From contig PBNZ01000002.1 in NCBI GenBank assembly GCA_002723275.1, positions 410,884 through 474,883 on the forward strand: a DNA stretch of 64,000 nt, written 5' to 3'. The notes under the pieces were generated by a model, which worked only from the letters and a program-made list of their open reading frames with translations, did no database searches and was not told where the DNA came from. This stretch comes from Planctomycetaceae bacterium (lineage in GTDB: Bacteria > Planctomycetota > Planctomycetia > Pirellulales > Pirellulaceae). Both the position numbers and the translations under genes were made by a program. This document shows positions 54,489 to 63,762 of this stretch, in pieces. Numbering within the stretch: position 1 is the stretch's first letter; the number at the start of each line of letters is the position of its first letter.

Positions 54489-55037
54489 ATGCATCCGGTA
54501 GTCGGTCAAATATTCGACGCTTTCAAACTGAAAGGGTCTGAACGCTACGGAGAGGAAGAAGTGACTCAGTTGCAGCACGCACTTCAGTGCGGTCACTTGG
54601 CGATGAAGGCCAATGCAAGCGAGAGACTCATTGTCGCAGCTCTCCTGCATGACATCGGCCACATTCTTGATGACCGTGATATGCCCGAAAAGTGCAGTGA
54701 GAACTTGAACGACCAGCATGAATTTCGGGCCCACCAATTCCTGGTGCAACAGTTCGGAAACAGCATCGCAGATCCCGTTCGTCTGCACGTCGTGGCCAAG
54801 CGTTATATTTGTACGAGAAACCCGGGCTATGAGAAAAAGCTCTCTCCTACCTCTCTGAAAAGTTTTCACGATCAGGGCGGGAAGATATCACACGAAGAAG
54901 TTCGACAGTTCGAAGATGAACCGTTTTTTCGAGAGGCGATTCAATTACGCCACTGGGATGATGCAGCCAAAGATGTCTCGTGGGTTACGCCTCCGCTTGA
55001 AGATTTTGCCACCTTGATCGAAGCGAGTTTGACGTGA
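54489..55037 (+). CDS. HD-domain oxygenase-like protein of the PhnZ/TIGR03276 family
   Basis: 182 residues, normal for the family; GAGGAGAGG lies just upstream of the ATG. PhnZ-type residues align with a constant offset of four: Y20 and E23 (PhnZ Y24/E27), H30, H54 and D55 in LLHDIGH, H58, H77, H100 and D157 in LRHWDDAAK. These are the ligands of a mixed-valent di-iron site. PVRLHVVAKRYICTRNPGY and a GGKIS segment are also typical. PhnZ oxidatively cleaves 2-amino-1-hydroxyethylphosphonate to glycine and phosphate; relatives handle trimethylated analogues. The hydroxylase partner (PhnY-like) is not in this window, so the substrate is unresolved. It is cytoplasmic, with no operon partner. Confidence 0.84.
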   Translation: MHPVVGQIFDAFKLKGSERYGEEEVTQLQHALQCGHLAMKANASERLIVAALLHDIGHILDDRDMPEKCSENLNDQHEFRAHQFLVQQFGNSIADPVRLHVVAKRYICTRNPGYEKKLSPTSLKSFHDQGGKISHEEVRQFEDEPFFREAIQLRHWDDAAKDVSWVTPPLEDFATLIEASLT

Positions 55038-55300
55038 AATACCTTGCGAGAAAAAAGGTCTGCTGACGTATCGATGACGAGTCGTCGATGCGTCCGTGTA
55101 AGGTTCTTCCAACAGATCGGTTCTGTCGATTGAAGGTTGGCGTGCCGACGCGAACAAACGACGTGGCGTCGCAATGACACCACGAAATTCAAGCCCATCG
55201 ACTTGGTTACAAAGATCGAGGACTTTCGGAACCTGGTTGCGAAAGTCCTATCAACCGCCTATTTGACCGACGGGAACGATCGATTGCAGTCGGGCGACGA

Positions 55301-56275
55301 TTATTTGCCGGCGGGTTTTAATCGCTTGGCAACCATTTCAAAGGAGGTCAAAACCTTGCCGTCCTTATCTTTTTGGGTGGTGGCCTCATGAAAACGATTC
55401 GGTCCCAGGCAGGTGAATTGGACTGTCGAATGAGTGATACGACCGTCAGGGTGGTAGATCTTATCGGAGAATGTCAACTTGGTTCCGGCAACGATCTTGG
55501 TGTCCTTAGCCGTCTTGATCACTCGTTCCATTCGGCTACCGTCATCGGAATAGAGTACACCTTGCCAGGTCTCTGTTTTGGGATCATAGCCGTGAATGGA
55601 GGTGGTGTGTTTGCCGAACCAGATGTTGCAATCTCCGGTTGAACCGATGCAACGTCCGAATTCAGTTGACTTCTTACCGTTTTCGTCGGTGTCGATCTGC
55701 CACAAGCCCTGAAAGTAGGAGTGGATCGTCAATTCATCTGCCGATGAATTTTTTTCCCGGTGCCAGACATTTTTCTGATTGTCAACAACACGGTCGCCCA
55801 CCTTGCCGTTGATCAATACCGTGATCGTATCCCCGTCTTTAGAATGCGTAATTACAGAGCGGAGATTACTGACTGTACCATCAGGTGATGTGAAACGTGT
55901 GTGCCGAATCCACTGGTCACCCTCCGGGTAAATCTCGTGCTGATTGGTGAATCCCTTCGAGCTCACTTCGTTCACACGGATCTTTTTTGAAGCCGCGTCA
56001 AAGTAGCATACGCTTTGGCTTGTTGACTCAGGTCCGGTGAATCGAAATACGATGGCCTGGTTGTCTTGAATCATCTCAGACTCCCAGCGACCTTGGTACG
56101 TATCTCCCTTAACACCGAGATTCTGTTCCGAGATGACGGAGGTGACGTCACCCGACCACCTACCGAGTGTCGCGGAGGCATATTGTTTAAAGTCATCCCT
56201 TGTCGCATTTTCTGCCTGCGCAGCAGAGCAAATAACCAATCCACCAAGTATTGTCAGGGTGTAAAAAAGTTTCAT
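55301..56275 (-). CDS. Secreted two-domain DUF1579-like protein
   Basis: 324 residues with a signal peptide (1 to about 22, cleavage near AQA). The mature part is two similar halves of about 150 residues. Each begins near a GRW/GLW segment (LGRWSGDVTSVIS and QGLWQIDTDENGK), contains a W-x-x-E/V-x-x strand, and ends with a SPDGT- or HPDGR-containing strand. This is the lipocalin-like pattern of DUF1579-type proteins. No catalytic residues are recognisable; a small hydrophobic ligand could bind the barrel. The gene is isolated and converges with the HD oxygenase gene. The family call is moderate; the internal duplication is seen directly. Confidence 0.62.
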   Translation of the reverse strand: MKLFYTLTILGGLVICSAAQAENATRDDFKQYASATLGRWSGDVTSVISEQNLGVKGDTYQGRWESEMIQDNQAIVFRFTGPESTSQSVCYFDAASKKIRVNEVSSKGFTNQHEIYPEGDQWIRHTRFTSPDGTVSNLRSVITHSKDGDTITVLINGKVGDRVVDNQKNVWHREKNSSADELTIHSYFQGLWQIDTDENGKKSTEFGRCIGSTGDCNIWFGKHTTSIHGYDPKTETWQGVLYSDDGSRMERVIKTAKDTKIVAGTKLTFSDKIYHPDGRITHSTVQFTCLGPNRFHEATTQKDKDGKVLTSFEMVAKRLKPAGK

Positions 56276-56843
56276 GGCAATTCCTTTTCCTTATGAGCAT
56301 CATGGGTATCGTTCGTTCCAGTTGTGGAGGTAATGTCGTCCGGCGACATGCGATTGCCAGCAACATCTCCCGCTAGCCGAAAAACTTAATGGAAATGCTT
56401 GCGCTGTGGAAGAAAAAACTATTTGATTTCTTTAGCGGTCCACATTCAGCGTTTGCCGATATCCAATCACAATCTCAACACGGACGCACGACCAACAATA
56501 TTGGGGGTAACCGTCGAGCTAAATTGAATTTTCCCAACAGGATTTCGGGGTCATCGTTGCCTGTCAGTTGCTGATTTGGAAACAGATTTTATGACTGTTG
56601 AATCAATAAAGGTGGGAAACAATCGAACCTTGTACACGGCTGTGTCTTTTTAGATTTGGTTAGAATCTTCGTATCTATCAATATTTCGGGTTCATTGTGA
56701 AGTGCGGGGAAGTGCTGATTGATCTTGAATCGTTCCAGGATCGAAAGAGCACCGGAGCAAATACGAGCGTTCCCGGCGCAGGCTTATCTTCGAACTAATG
56801 AAGCGTTTGAGTTGCTAGTTCAGCAGCCTAACGAGAGGTTCAC
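56276..56843. other. Gap of 568 bp without a recognised gene
   Basis: AT-richer than its surroundings. Open frames are short and unlike proteins. It should hold the promoter of the leftward DUF1579-like gene. Its right part passes into a decayed TPR-type gene. Confidence 0.35.
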
Positions 56844-57438
56844 ATGAATTACCGACCACATTTGGAGCTGATTGGGGGGTTGCGCTGATTGGGTGCACGC
56901 TGTCGTCTCCTGTGGTGGCCAACGATCCGCAAGTTTTGCTTCGTGAGGCTGAGTTGGTGTGTGTTGGAATTTAAGATTTGAACGAGCGTGACCAATCATT
57001 GCTCCGATTTCACACCATTTATCTTCAGCGCGACGAAATTGCAAAGGCTCAAAAAGTTCATTGCTTATCAAGGACACTCGTCGACGGTTGGCGGCGCACG
57101 TTGCAATCGCAAGACGATTCGCCGAAGCGGGGGATTTAGAACGATGCAAAACTGATTTGTATCGAGCGACCCCGTTTGCCGTAGAAACGCGAGCGAGTGG
57201 TGATCAATTGATGGATGCCTATCTGGAGCTCACAAAATCACCGGAACTTATAATCTCATTTATGAGTGACGACCCTGATAATGCGGAGGCTCGTGAAAGT
57301 TTATGCCGAGCACTTGTACGTCACGGTTTTATCGACAAAGCCTTTGAGATTGCCGAGGGTTAAGTCGATGTCGACGAACAAAATTCTTTGAAGCTAACGG
57401 ATGCGTTGGCAAGGATGGATTCAGTCGCGTCGATTCAT
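56844..57438 (+). pseudogene. Decayed secreted TPR-like gene with at least two frameshifts
   Basis: An ATG at 56844 starts a short frame that stops at once. A second frame (from 56882) reads ALIGCTLSSPVVANDPQVLL, like a signal peptide and cleavage site, meets TAA at 56970-56972, and continues as LNERDQSLLRFHTIYLQRDE. A third frame from about 57061 then reads RRLAAHVAIARRFAEAGDLE, with DLYRATPFA and ARESLCRALVRHGFIDKAFE, a TPR-like helix pattern, to TAA at 57361. The same frame continues readable for about 25 codons after that stop and runs into the end of the convergent FG-GAP gene. The order of fragments suggests one ancestral secreted TPR protein. Confidence 0.6.
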
Positions 57439-58638
57439 TTACTTGCCGTCGTTCCAAAGAATATGAGTGCCACTTTTGCCTGGAACGATGATATCTTTCC
57501 AGCCGTTTCCGTCGAGGTCGTGAACTCGTATTTGGAGTCCAATGCCTGGACCAGCGCCCGCGGGAGCGGTCGAGATTAGATTCTTTTTCCAGGTTTGTGA
57601 CTTACGGTTCCAATCGTAAAACTGAACCGTGATGTCGTCGTGTGCACCGGCGTCCCGACCCGAATGAGCAAAGTAACGTTTGCCGGTGATCAGCTCAGCT
57701 TCGCCGTCGTTGTCCACATCGTCCCAAGCCAACGAGTGGGGCTGCGAAAACTTCTTGTCGATTAAGTGCTGACGCCAAGTGGTCGTTCCATCAGATTGAG
57801 GCGTTAGCTGCTCGTGCCAGTATAGTCCGTAACTGTGACCGTCCCCCCAGACGATGTCTTGCCTCCCGTCTTCGTTGAGATCAACGACTAGGATTGGACA
57901 ACTGGCCTGTGGCAGGTCGAAATCGTGGTGGTATTTCCAACGCTGCGAGAAAGGGTCAGCTGCAGGCTGTTCGTACCAACCAGACTGGAAAACAATGTCT
58001 TGCTTTCCATCACCATTAATGTCACCAAAACCCATTCCGTGTCCGTTGCCGACTTCCGAAACAAAATGAGTCGTGGCGGTAACCTTGCCGTCATCACCTC
58101 GGTGGAGTCGGATGATCTGTGTAGGGTTTTTGCGATTCCATGAGTTTTCAATGAACTCAGGAGTTCCATCTCCATCGATATCGTGGAGAAAGGTTGCCTC
58201 ATTGTGACCTGTCCCGGTATCGAGCAACTGATGCACCGGCCAGGCTTCAACATCATAGTTTCCAGCTCCTGGGTTTTCGTACCAGTTTACAATTGAGTGG
58301 GTGAACGCTCCGGCCAGCACGTCGAGATCACCGTCACCGTCCATGTCCAAGAGATGTTCGGAATTGTTTTGCATGTAATCGGCACCGAAGGGCGCGATCT
58401 TGCGCAACGAACGTTGTTGAAAGTCAGGCGCCTGATACCAATATTCGCCTGCCGTAATGTCCGGTACCCCATCCCCATCGATGTCCCCGACGGCGATCGC
58501 TTCGTTGTTGTCCTTATGAAGTCGTTGTACTCGCCATTGATGTTGAGGATCGCCTTGGCCTTTTCCCGCCTGTTGTGCAGACGCATGGGTCGCGATGGTT
58601 GTGACCAGAACGCCTAGGATCGCATGATGAAACTTCAT
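57439..58638 (-). CDS. Secreted FG-GAP/VCBS repeat protein
   Basis: 399 residues from the ATG at 58638, which has a signal peptide (MKFHHAILGVLVTTIATHAS); the open frame runs 11 codons further. FG-GAP calcium loops recur: AVGDIDGDGVPDITAG, LDMDGDGDLDVLAGAF, HDIDGDGTPEFI, GDINGDGKQDIVFQSG, VDLNEDGRQDIVWGDG, DDVDNDGEAELITGKR and HDLDGNGWKDIIVPG, seven in all, predicting a complete seven-bladed propeller. No enzyme domain is attached. Each loop has D-x-D/N-x-D/N-G-x-x-D, so it binds Ca. Such proteins are frequent in planctomycetes and are thought to act in adhesion or sensing outside the cell. It converges on the decayed TPR gene. Confidence 0.85.
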   Translation of the reverse strand: MKFHHAILGVLVTTIATHASAQQAGKGQGDPQHQWRVQRLHKDNNEAIAVGDIDGDGVPDITAGEYWYQAPDFQQRSLRKIAPFGADYMQNNSEHLLDMDGDGDLDVLAGAFTHSIVNWYENPGAGNYDVEAWPVHQLLDTGTGHNEATFLHDIDGDGTPEFIENSWNRKNPTQIIRLHRGDDGKVTATTHFVSEVGNGHGMGFGDINGDGKQDIVFQSGWYEQPAADPFSQRWKYHHDFDLPQASCPILVVDLNEDGRQDIVWGDGHSYGLYWHEQLTPQSDGTTTWRQHLIDKKFSQPHSLAWDDVDNDGEAELITGKRYFAHSGRDAGAHDDITVQFYDWNRKSQTWKKNLISTAPAGAGPGIGLQIRVHDLDGNGWKDIIVPGKSGTHILWNDGK

Positions 58639-58959
58639 AATGGAAAAGACCTCAGTTAATGGAATCGCCAAGGGGTGGTGAGTGAGCCAAATATTGTAGC
58701 GAAAGTCGCGAACTCTTCCGAACCGATACGCGGAGAGACGTCGCGCAGAAAGAGATCGCCTGTATTACCAAGTTGTCTTAGAAATCGAAAGAATAATCGC
58801 CAGTCGGCGATCGGGCGACCTTTGAAAGGTTATTCGAAATGTGAATCTCGTAAGCAATTCCTGAGATTCACAAAAACGACGGGGCGTTCTTCAATTTGAA
58901 TGAAACGACCCCAAGCATCGCCCCGTGAATCGGGGCGATGGGTAACGGGCAAAGCTTGT
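58639..58959. other. Gap of 321 bp with a strong hairpin
   Basis: The upstream region of the FG-GAP gene lies on the left, the terminator of the CBM9-like gene on the right (58916-58940). A second possible pairing between CGGGGCGTT (58880-58888) and the hairpin arm sequence could form an alternative structure. No gene was recognised. Confidence 0.4.
58916..58940 (-). terminator. Perfect 10-bp stem-loop after the CBM9-like gene
   Basis: CATCGCCCCG (58916-58925) pairs perfectly with CGGGGCGATG (58931-58940) over a 5-base loop. It lies 20 bp past the stop of the leftward PEP-CTERM gene. No strong T-run follows on the minus strand, so it may be a stability hairpin or terminator. Confidence 0.6.
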
Positions 58960-60207
58960 CTACTTGTGATTTCTTCGGATCAGCGGCAGCATCAAAGCCA
59001 ATGCTGTGAAGAATAAGGTGCCAGCAACCGGTTCCGGGACGACAGCGACTGCCGGACGAGCACCCAATTCAAATCCGCCATCCACGAATGCAGCGACGAA
59101 GTCGGTCGAATTGAACTCTTTGTCACCATTCCAGTCGCCTGTGGCCCATACGGAGTTTCCAACGGCGCCGTCTTCGTACTCACCAGCCTGGAAAACAACG
59201 ACAAAGTCAGTCGAATTGAATTCACCGTCCAGATTCGAGTCGCCGATCCACGTACCCAAAACATCATGCACGTAATTGGCACGTTCCGTTGGATCGGTGA
59301 GCGATCCATCGTCAAGTCGTAGAGTTGGATCGGCGGCTTCACCGGCGATCATTTGGCCCCAGTAAAAGGGAATCTTATTGGGGAAACCGCCAGGATTGGG
59401 ATCGGCCCAGACATAGTCGGTTGTGAAAGCGGTGTCGCCGTTACGAGTTCCCGTGTCATCCGGGTCGTCGTTGTCGCGGTAGCTCAATTCAATCCCATAG
59501 TTGTTACCTGCTGGGTCATTCGCGGGTCCCAAAACAGCAGGTAGAGGTGTTTCGAAAACGCTTTTGTCGATGCCGACTTCAAGCATCCAACCGTTGTCGG
59601 TGATGGTGACTGCGGAATCAATGCCTGCCTCGACCTGTTCTTCGTAATCGATCGGCGAATTCCAAACTTGGACACGGTTTTCTGCATCAATGACTAACTG
59701 TACTACTGTTTCCCAAGGTGGATCGCCACCCTTGAACTCACTGCGGTCGTTGGCAGGATCAAAATAGAATTCCACGCAGTCATTGGCCCAAGCCGCGTCA
59801 TCGTCTGTATTGATTTCGTCTTCAATAATGTCGACGAGGAAGTATTGATGCGTTTCATTGTCGCGTGCGTAAAACCTGACTGAATTGTCTTCCCGGTCGT
59901 CGGGAGCCTGGGAATTCTGCCAGATTGCACCGTAGTAGACGTTCTCGCCCGCATCATCCCAGCCGATCGCCGCGATGTCGCCAGTGCCGGTCAAGGGTTC
60001 CCATTCGAATGGGTCACCATCGGCAGCGATGCCGCCCGCCACGATCGTTCCAAACTGATCGAGGTTCCAATCGCTTGCATCACCATCAACGGTGATGTTT
60101 GCGTTGGGATAGCTCATGAGAAAAATCTCTGCGTCGTCCGCCTGAATGGGCGATGCCATTAACAGGGCCGCCAATACACAGGATAGTTGCCATCGATGTC
60201 GCATCAT
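58960..60207 (-). CDS. CBM9-like PEP-CTERM protein with a dockerin-like pair of EF-hand loops
   Basis: 415 residues from the ATG at 60207 (or 60204), with GAAGGAA upstream; the open frame adds 23 unlikely codons. A signal peptide covers residues 1 to about 23 (ASPIQA). A CBM9-like domain follows: ITVDGDASDWN, AIGWDDAGENVYYGAIW, NDCVEFYFDPAND and MLEVGIDKSVFETPL, the family order for sugar-binding modules. Next come HDVLGTWIGDSNLDGEFNST and GDWNGDKEFNSTDFVAAF, the two-loop Ca-binding signature shared with three other loci in the window. The C-terminus VVPEPVAGTLFFTALALML with RRNHK is a PEP-CTERM tail. Expected role: displaying carbohydrate binding at the cell surface. Confidence 0.88.
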   Translation of the reverse strand: MMRHRWQLSCVLAALLMASPIQADDAEIFLMSYPNANITVDGDASDWNLDQFGTIVAGGIAADGDPFEWEPLTGTGDIAAIGWDDAGENVYYGAIWQNSQAPDDREDNSVRFYARDNETHQYFLVDIIEDEINTDDDAAWANDCVEFYFDPANDRSEFKGGDPPWETVVQLVIDAENRVQVWNSPIDYEEQVEAGIDSAVTITDNGWMLEVGIDKSVFETPLPAVLGPANDPAGNNYGIELSYRDNDDPDDTGTRNGDTAFTTDYVWADPNPGGFPNKIPFYWGQMIAGEAADPTLRLDDGSLTDPTERANYVHDVLGTWIGDSNLDGEFNSTDFVVVFQAGEYEDGAVGNSVWATGDWNGDKEFNSTDFVAAFVDGGFELGARPAVAVVPEPVAGTLFFTALALMLPLIRRNHK

Positions 60208-60450
60208 TTGATTTCCTTCGCCTGGTCTCAGAATTAATTCATGGTGAATGGGTAAAAAGTTCACTGACCCAATCAACTACACCATCTTTAGGTCGAGTCC
60301 GTTCGCGAGAATTAGAAGGGGGAATATTGGGGATGTTACACGTCCTCGAGAACGATCAACACAGTAACAGATATGAACATTGATTCCCACGAAAATCAGC
60401 GGAAATCAAATTGTTGAAACATTTTTTTCGAATCGAATTGTCGATTCGCG

Positions 60451-61935
60451 CTAATGCGTGGGGGTGAGGCGTTGACGAGCTCGAGAATTCAAGGGGTCGA
60501 GTTCCAAGGCCCGACGATAGGCTTCGTTCGCATCCTTCTTCCGCCCCACCTGGCTTAAAGCTTCTCCCAATGCGACATGAGCACGGGCAGAATCTTCCTG
60601 AAGCCGAACGGCTTGCTCGAATGATTCGACCGCTGCCTCGTATTGCTTTGACAAAACCAAAGCGGCGCCACGATTGTAATGACCGTCAAACGAATCGGGA
60701 TCGGTGGTGACGATCTGTTCGAGCAGATCGAGAGCCTCACCGTTTTTCCGATGAATCAACAAGAGTTGAGCCTTGGTAATCTGAGCTGGTATCAATTCAG
60801 TATCCAGCTGAACTGCCCTTTCAACACAAGCGAGCGACTGAGGGAATTGTTTTCCTTTCTTGAAGGCCAAGGCAAGATTATGCTGTCGTACTGCATCGTT
60901 CGGATCTCTGCGGCACAGTTCTTCGGCCAATTCGATCGCCAGTTGTACTTGGTCCGTTGCCTTGGCAGCTTGCATGCGATCGGTCAATGCTGCGTCCGTA
61001 TTGTTGGACTCAAGCATTTTCTGGTAGAGCGGATCGTTATAGACGATTTGTTTTGAGAGTTCGTCGCGTCGATTCAAACGATTCACGATTGCCAGGTGCT
61101 GTCTCGCTTTGCCGGTTTGCCCCAATTGTTGGTATGCCTGTCCCAACAGATTGTGGGCGCGAAAATCCTCTGGTGCATGTGCGATCGACTTTTTCAATAG
61201 CTCGATCGCCGTCTCAAAATCCTGTGCATCGAAGGCAATCTGACCTAATCTCAGATATCCATGACTTGATTGTGGACGCAACGTTGCAAATCGGCGGAAC
61301 GAGGCATTGGCTTTCTGAGGGTTTCCTTGTTGAAGATATAGATTGCCTAGAGCGAGAAAGGTGGACGGGTAATCCTGTTCCAGCGTCGCCGCGCGTTCGT
61401 ATGCCTCGATCGCCTGGTCGATCTCAAAACGATCAGCATGAATCCTGCCCATGTAATAAGCCCACTGGTGATCCGCAGGATCGTGTGCGGCAGCTTGCGT
61501 ATAGCAGGCCAGCGCCTTGATAGGATATCGGTGACTTTGGAAGACACGGCCCAACTGTCCCCAACTCTCAGCCTTGCTCGGGTGTGCCGCGAAAACCGTT
61601 AACGCGTTGTGGATGTCCTCGGCCGCCTTGCCGGTAAGATCGGGGATCTCAGGCAATTGATGATGTTCAGCAAATTGTTTCAAGGCGTTCGAATCAATGG
61701 TTGCCCCTTGCTCACCACCTTGTTCCAGGGTTGTAATAGGTGGCAAAGGAACGGGGGCTGTCGATTGATTCCTGTTGTTAAGGGCAACGACGCCAATCGT
61801 GATAACGCCGATCACGATAACAAGTCCTTTCAACAATCCCCATTTCACTCGAGCAATGCGTTGCTTGCGCGGGAAATTTGGTTTTGGTTGATTTGAGTCG
61901 GAACGATTCATTGAAGGGGTATCAATGAGTTGCAT
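60451..61935 (-). CDS. Membrane-anchored TPR repeat protein
   Basis: 494 residues (ATG at 61911 is an alternative start). A basic cytoplasmic N-terminus precedes one membrane helix, about residues 33-51 (LLKGLVIVIGVITIGVVAL). The remainder is TPR helices: AESWGQLGRVFQSHRYPIKA, YYMGRIHADRFEIDQAIEAY, LALGNLYLQQGNPQKANASF, YLRLGQIAFDAQDFETAIEL, HNLLGQAYQQLGQTGKARQH and, at the end, AHVALGEALSQVGRKKDANE. At least eight repeats are visible. TPR proteins scaffold other proteins. The gene diverges from a CRTAC1-type lipoprotein 87 bp away; this pairing recurs in planctomycetes, in which TPR and CRTAC1/ASPIC genes are often adjacent or fused. Confidence 0.87.
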   Translation of the reverse strand: MQLIDTPSMNRSDSNQPKPNFPRKQRIARVKWGLLKGLVIVIGVITIGVVALNNRNQSTAPVPLPPITTLEQGGEQGATIDSNALKQFAEHHQLPEIPDLTGKAAEDIHNALTVFAAHPSKAESWGQLGRVFQSHRYPIKALACYTQAAAHDPADHQWAYYMGRIHADRFEIDQAIEAYERAATLEQDYPSTFLALGNLYLQQGNPQKANASFRRFATLRPQSSHGYLRLGQIAFDAQDFETAIELLKKSIAHAPEDFRAHNLLGQAYQQLGQTGKARQHLAIVNRLNRRDELSKQIVYNDPLYQKMLESNNTDAALTDRMQAAKATDQVQLAIELAEELCRRDPNDAVRQHNLALAFKKGKQFPQSLACVERAVQLDTELIPAQITKAQLLLIHRKNGEALDLLEQIVTTDPDSFDGHYNRGAALVLSKQYEAAVESFEQAVRLQEDSARAHVALGEALSQVGRKKDANEAYRRALELDPLNSRARQRLTPTH

Positions 61936-62022
61936 GGACGGAAAGATTGCCGAAACATCGATTGCTGGCTAGTATAACTGCAATCTGGACTTGCAGAAGA
62001 AACTCCCTCAATTTCCTGTGCT

Positions 62023-63762
62023 GTGCTCTTACCTTCGCGCCCACGTCTCTTGTTATTGATCAAGCCTCTGACCTTTCTGGTCGTTGTGGCAACGCTCGTG
62101 CTGCAGGGTTGTCGTGAGCCTCGAGTTGAAGACAGCGTATCCACTGCGGATGCGGTCCAAAAAGAAATCGCCAATTCGCTGCTCATCGATGTTACCCAGG
62201 AAGCGGGAATTGATTTCGTCCATGACGCAGTGCGAAACGGCGATTTTCTATTTCCGGAAATTAACGGAGCTGGCTGCGGCTTTCTCGATTACGACAATGA
62301 TGGGAACTTGGATATCTATCTGGTCCAAAGCGGCCGAGATCTGAGCAGTCCCAATGCAGCGGGGAAAACCAACCGACTCTACCGGAATCGTGGTGACGGA
62401 ACCTTTGAAGATGTCACGGATCGTAGTGGAGCGGGCGATGCGGGTTACGGTCAGGGTCTGGCGTGCGGTGACTATAACAACGATGGGTACGTGGACATCT
62501 ATGTGGCCAACGTCGGAGGCCCGTCGACCCTGCTGCACAACAACGGTGACGGGACGTTTACCGACGTGACGGAAACAGCCGGGGTCGCGAATGGAAATTG
62601 GGTGATCACACCGTCGTTTTTGGATTACGACAACGACGGCCTGCTCGACCTCTTCGCGACCAACTATGTCGATTGGTCGGTTGAAAAGAATGTCGTCGGT
62701 AGCGCGAGCAACGGACGGCCCGACTACACCGGTCCGCGATCCTTTTCGGCGATGCCCGCCATTCTTTATCGTAACAACGGTGATGGTACGTTTCGCGATG
62801 TGACGAAAGAAGCTGGGATCGATGCGGCTTTCGGAGCAGGAATGGGAATTGTGTGCGCCGACTTCAATGACGATCATCTTGTCGATATTTTTGTCGCCAA
62901 TGATAGCTGGGCGAATCAGCTTTGGATTAATCAAGGCGACGCAACCTTTCAAGATGTTGCGCTCGAAAGCGGTTGTGCTCTTAGTGCTACCGGATTGGGG
63001 CAAGCCAATATGGGAACCAACGCTGAAGATCTAGACGGTGATGGGAAGTTGGATCTGTTTACAACGAACTATCATGCCCAGGGATCCATTCTTTATCTGC
63101 AAGGCAGCCAGGGAATCTTCATGGATGTCAGTAAGCGAGTTGGTTTGTTTGGGCCCACGGCTGCAAGGACGGGATTTGGTGCTTGCTTTTTTGATCTGTT
63201 CAACGACGGCTCGACCTGCGTCTATATTGGGAACGGAGCTGCCGTCGCAGGCGGCGAACTCGATTCCGAGGATAGCACCTACGCTCAGAAGGATATGGTG
63301 CTGCACTGGTTGCCTCGTGAAAAGAAGTTTGAGGATATTACGGGACGAATCGGACCCGCTATGAATGTTGCGTTGACGACTCGCGGTGTCGCTGTCGGCG
63401 ACTACGACAATGATGGTGCCGTCGATCTGCTCATCAATAACAATCACGGTCCAGCCAGATTGCTTCGAAATCGTGGTGCCGACGGGCAACATTGGCTCAT
63501 GATTCGTTGTCTTGGGTCGAACGGTCTCTCAGATGCCGTGGGCGCGAAGATCTTTGTCACTGCAGGGGGTAAGACACGCCGCCGTGACGTAGTAGTCAAC
63601 TACAGCTATGCATCGTCCTGTGATCCAAGAATCCATTTCGGTTTGGGCAACCATGAGGTTGCCGATCGCGTGGTTGTTTACTGGCCTGATGGTGCCAAAC
63701 GCACTTGGGAAAGCGTCAAGGCCGACCAGGTTTTCATCGCGAATCATCCGGCGCAGGATTAA
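62023..63762 (+). CDS. CRTAC1-family lipoprotein (FG-GAP propeller with ASPIC/UnbV domain)
   Basis: 579 residues from a GTG at 62023. The N-terminus LTFLVVVATLVLQGC ends in a lipobox, so the mature protein should be lipid-anchored at Cys. FG-GAP loops follow: FLDYDNDGNLDIYLVQSG, CGDYNNDGYVDIYVANVG, FLDYDNDGLLDLFATNY, CADFNDDHLVDIFVAND, DLDGDGKLDLFTTNY and VGDYDNDGAVDLLINNN. The C-terminal ASPIC/UnbV domain is recognisable (VGAKIFVTAGGKTRRRDVV, IHFGLGNHEVADRVVVYWPD). These Ca-binding propellers are implicated in adhesion or protein contacts; no enzymatic activity is known. It is divergent from the TPR gene and probably works with it. Confidence 0.9.
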   Translation: MLLPSRPRLLLLIKPLTFLVVVATLVLQGCREPRVEDSVSTADAVQKEIANSLLIDVTQEAGIDFVHDAVRNGDFLFPEINGAGCGFLDYDNDGNLDIYLVQSGRDLSSPNAAGKTNRLYRNRGDGTFEDVTDRSGAGDAGYGQGLACGDYNNDGYVDIYVANVGGPSTLLHNNGDGTFTDVTETAGVANGNWVITPSFLDYDNDGLLDLFATNYVDWSVEKNVVGSASNGRPDYTGPRSFSAMPAILYRNNGDGTFRDVTKEAGIDAAFGAGMGIVCADFNDDHLVDIFVANDSWANQLWINQGDATFQDVALESGCALSATGLGQANMGTNAEDLDGDGKLDLFTTNYHAQGSILYLQGSQGIFMDVSKRVGLFGPTAARTGFGACFFDLFNDGSTCVYIGNGAAVAGGELDSEDSTYAQKDMVLHWLPREKKFEDITGRIGPAMNVALTTRGVAVGDYDNDGAVDLLINNNHGPARLLRNRGADGQHWLMIRCLGSNGLSDAVGAKIFVTAGGKTRRRDVVVNYSYASSCDPRIHFGLGNHEVADRVVVYWPDGAKRTWESVKADQVFIANHPAQD

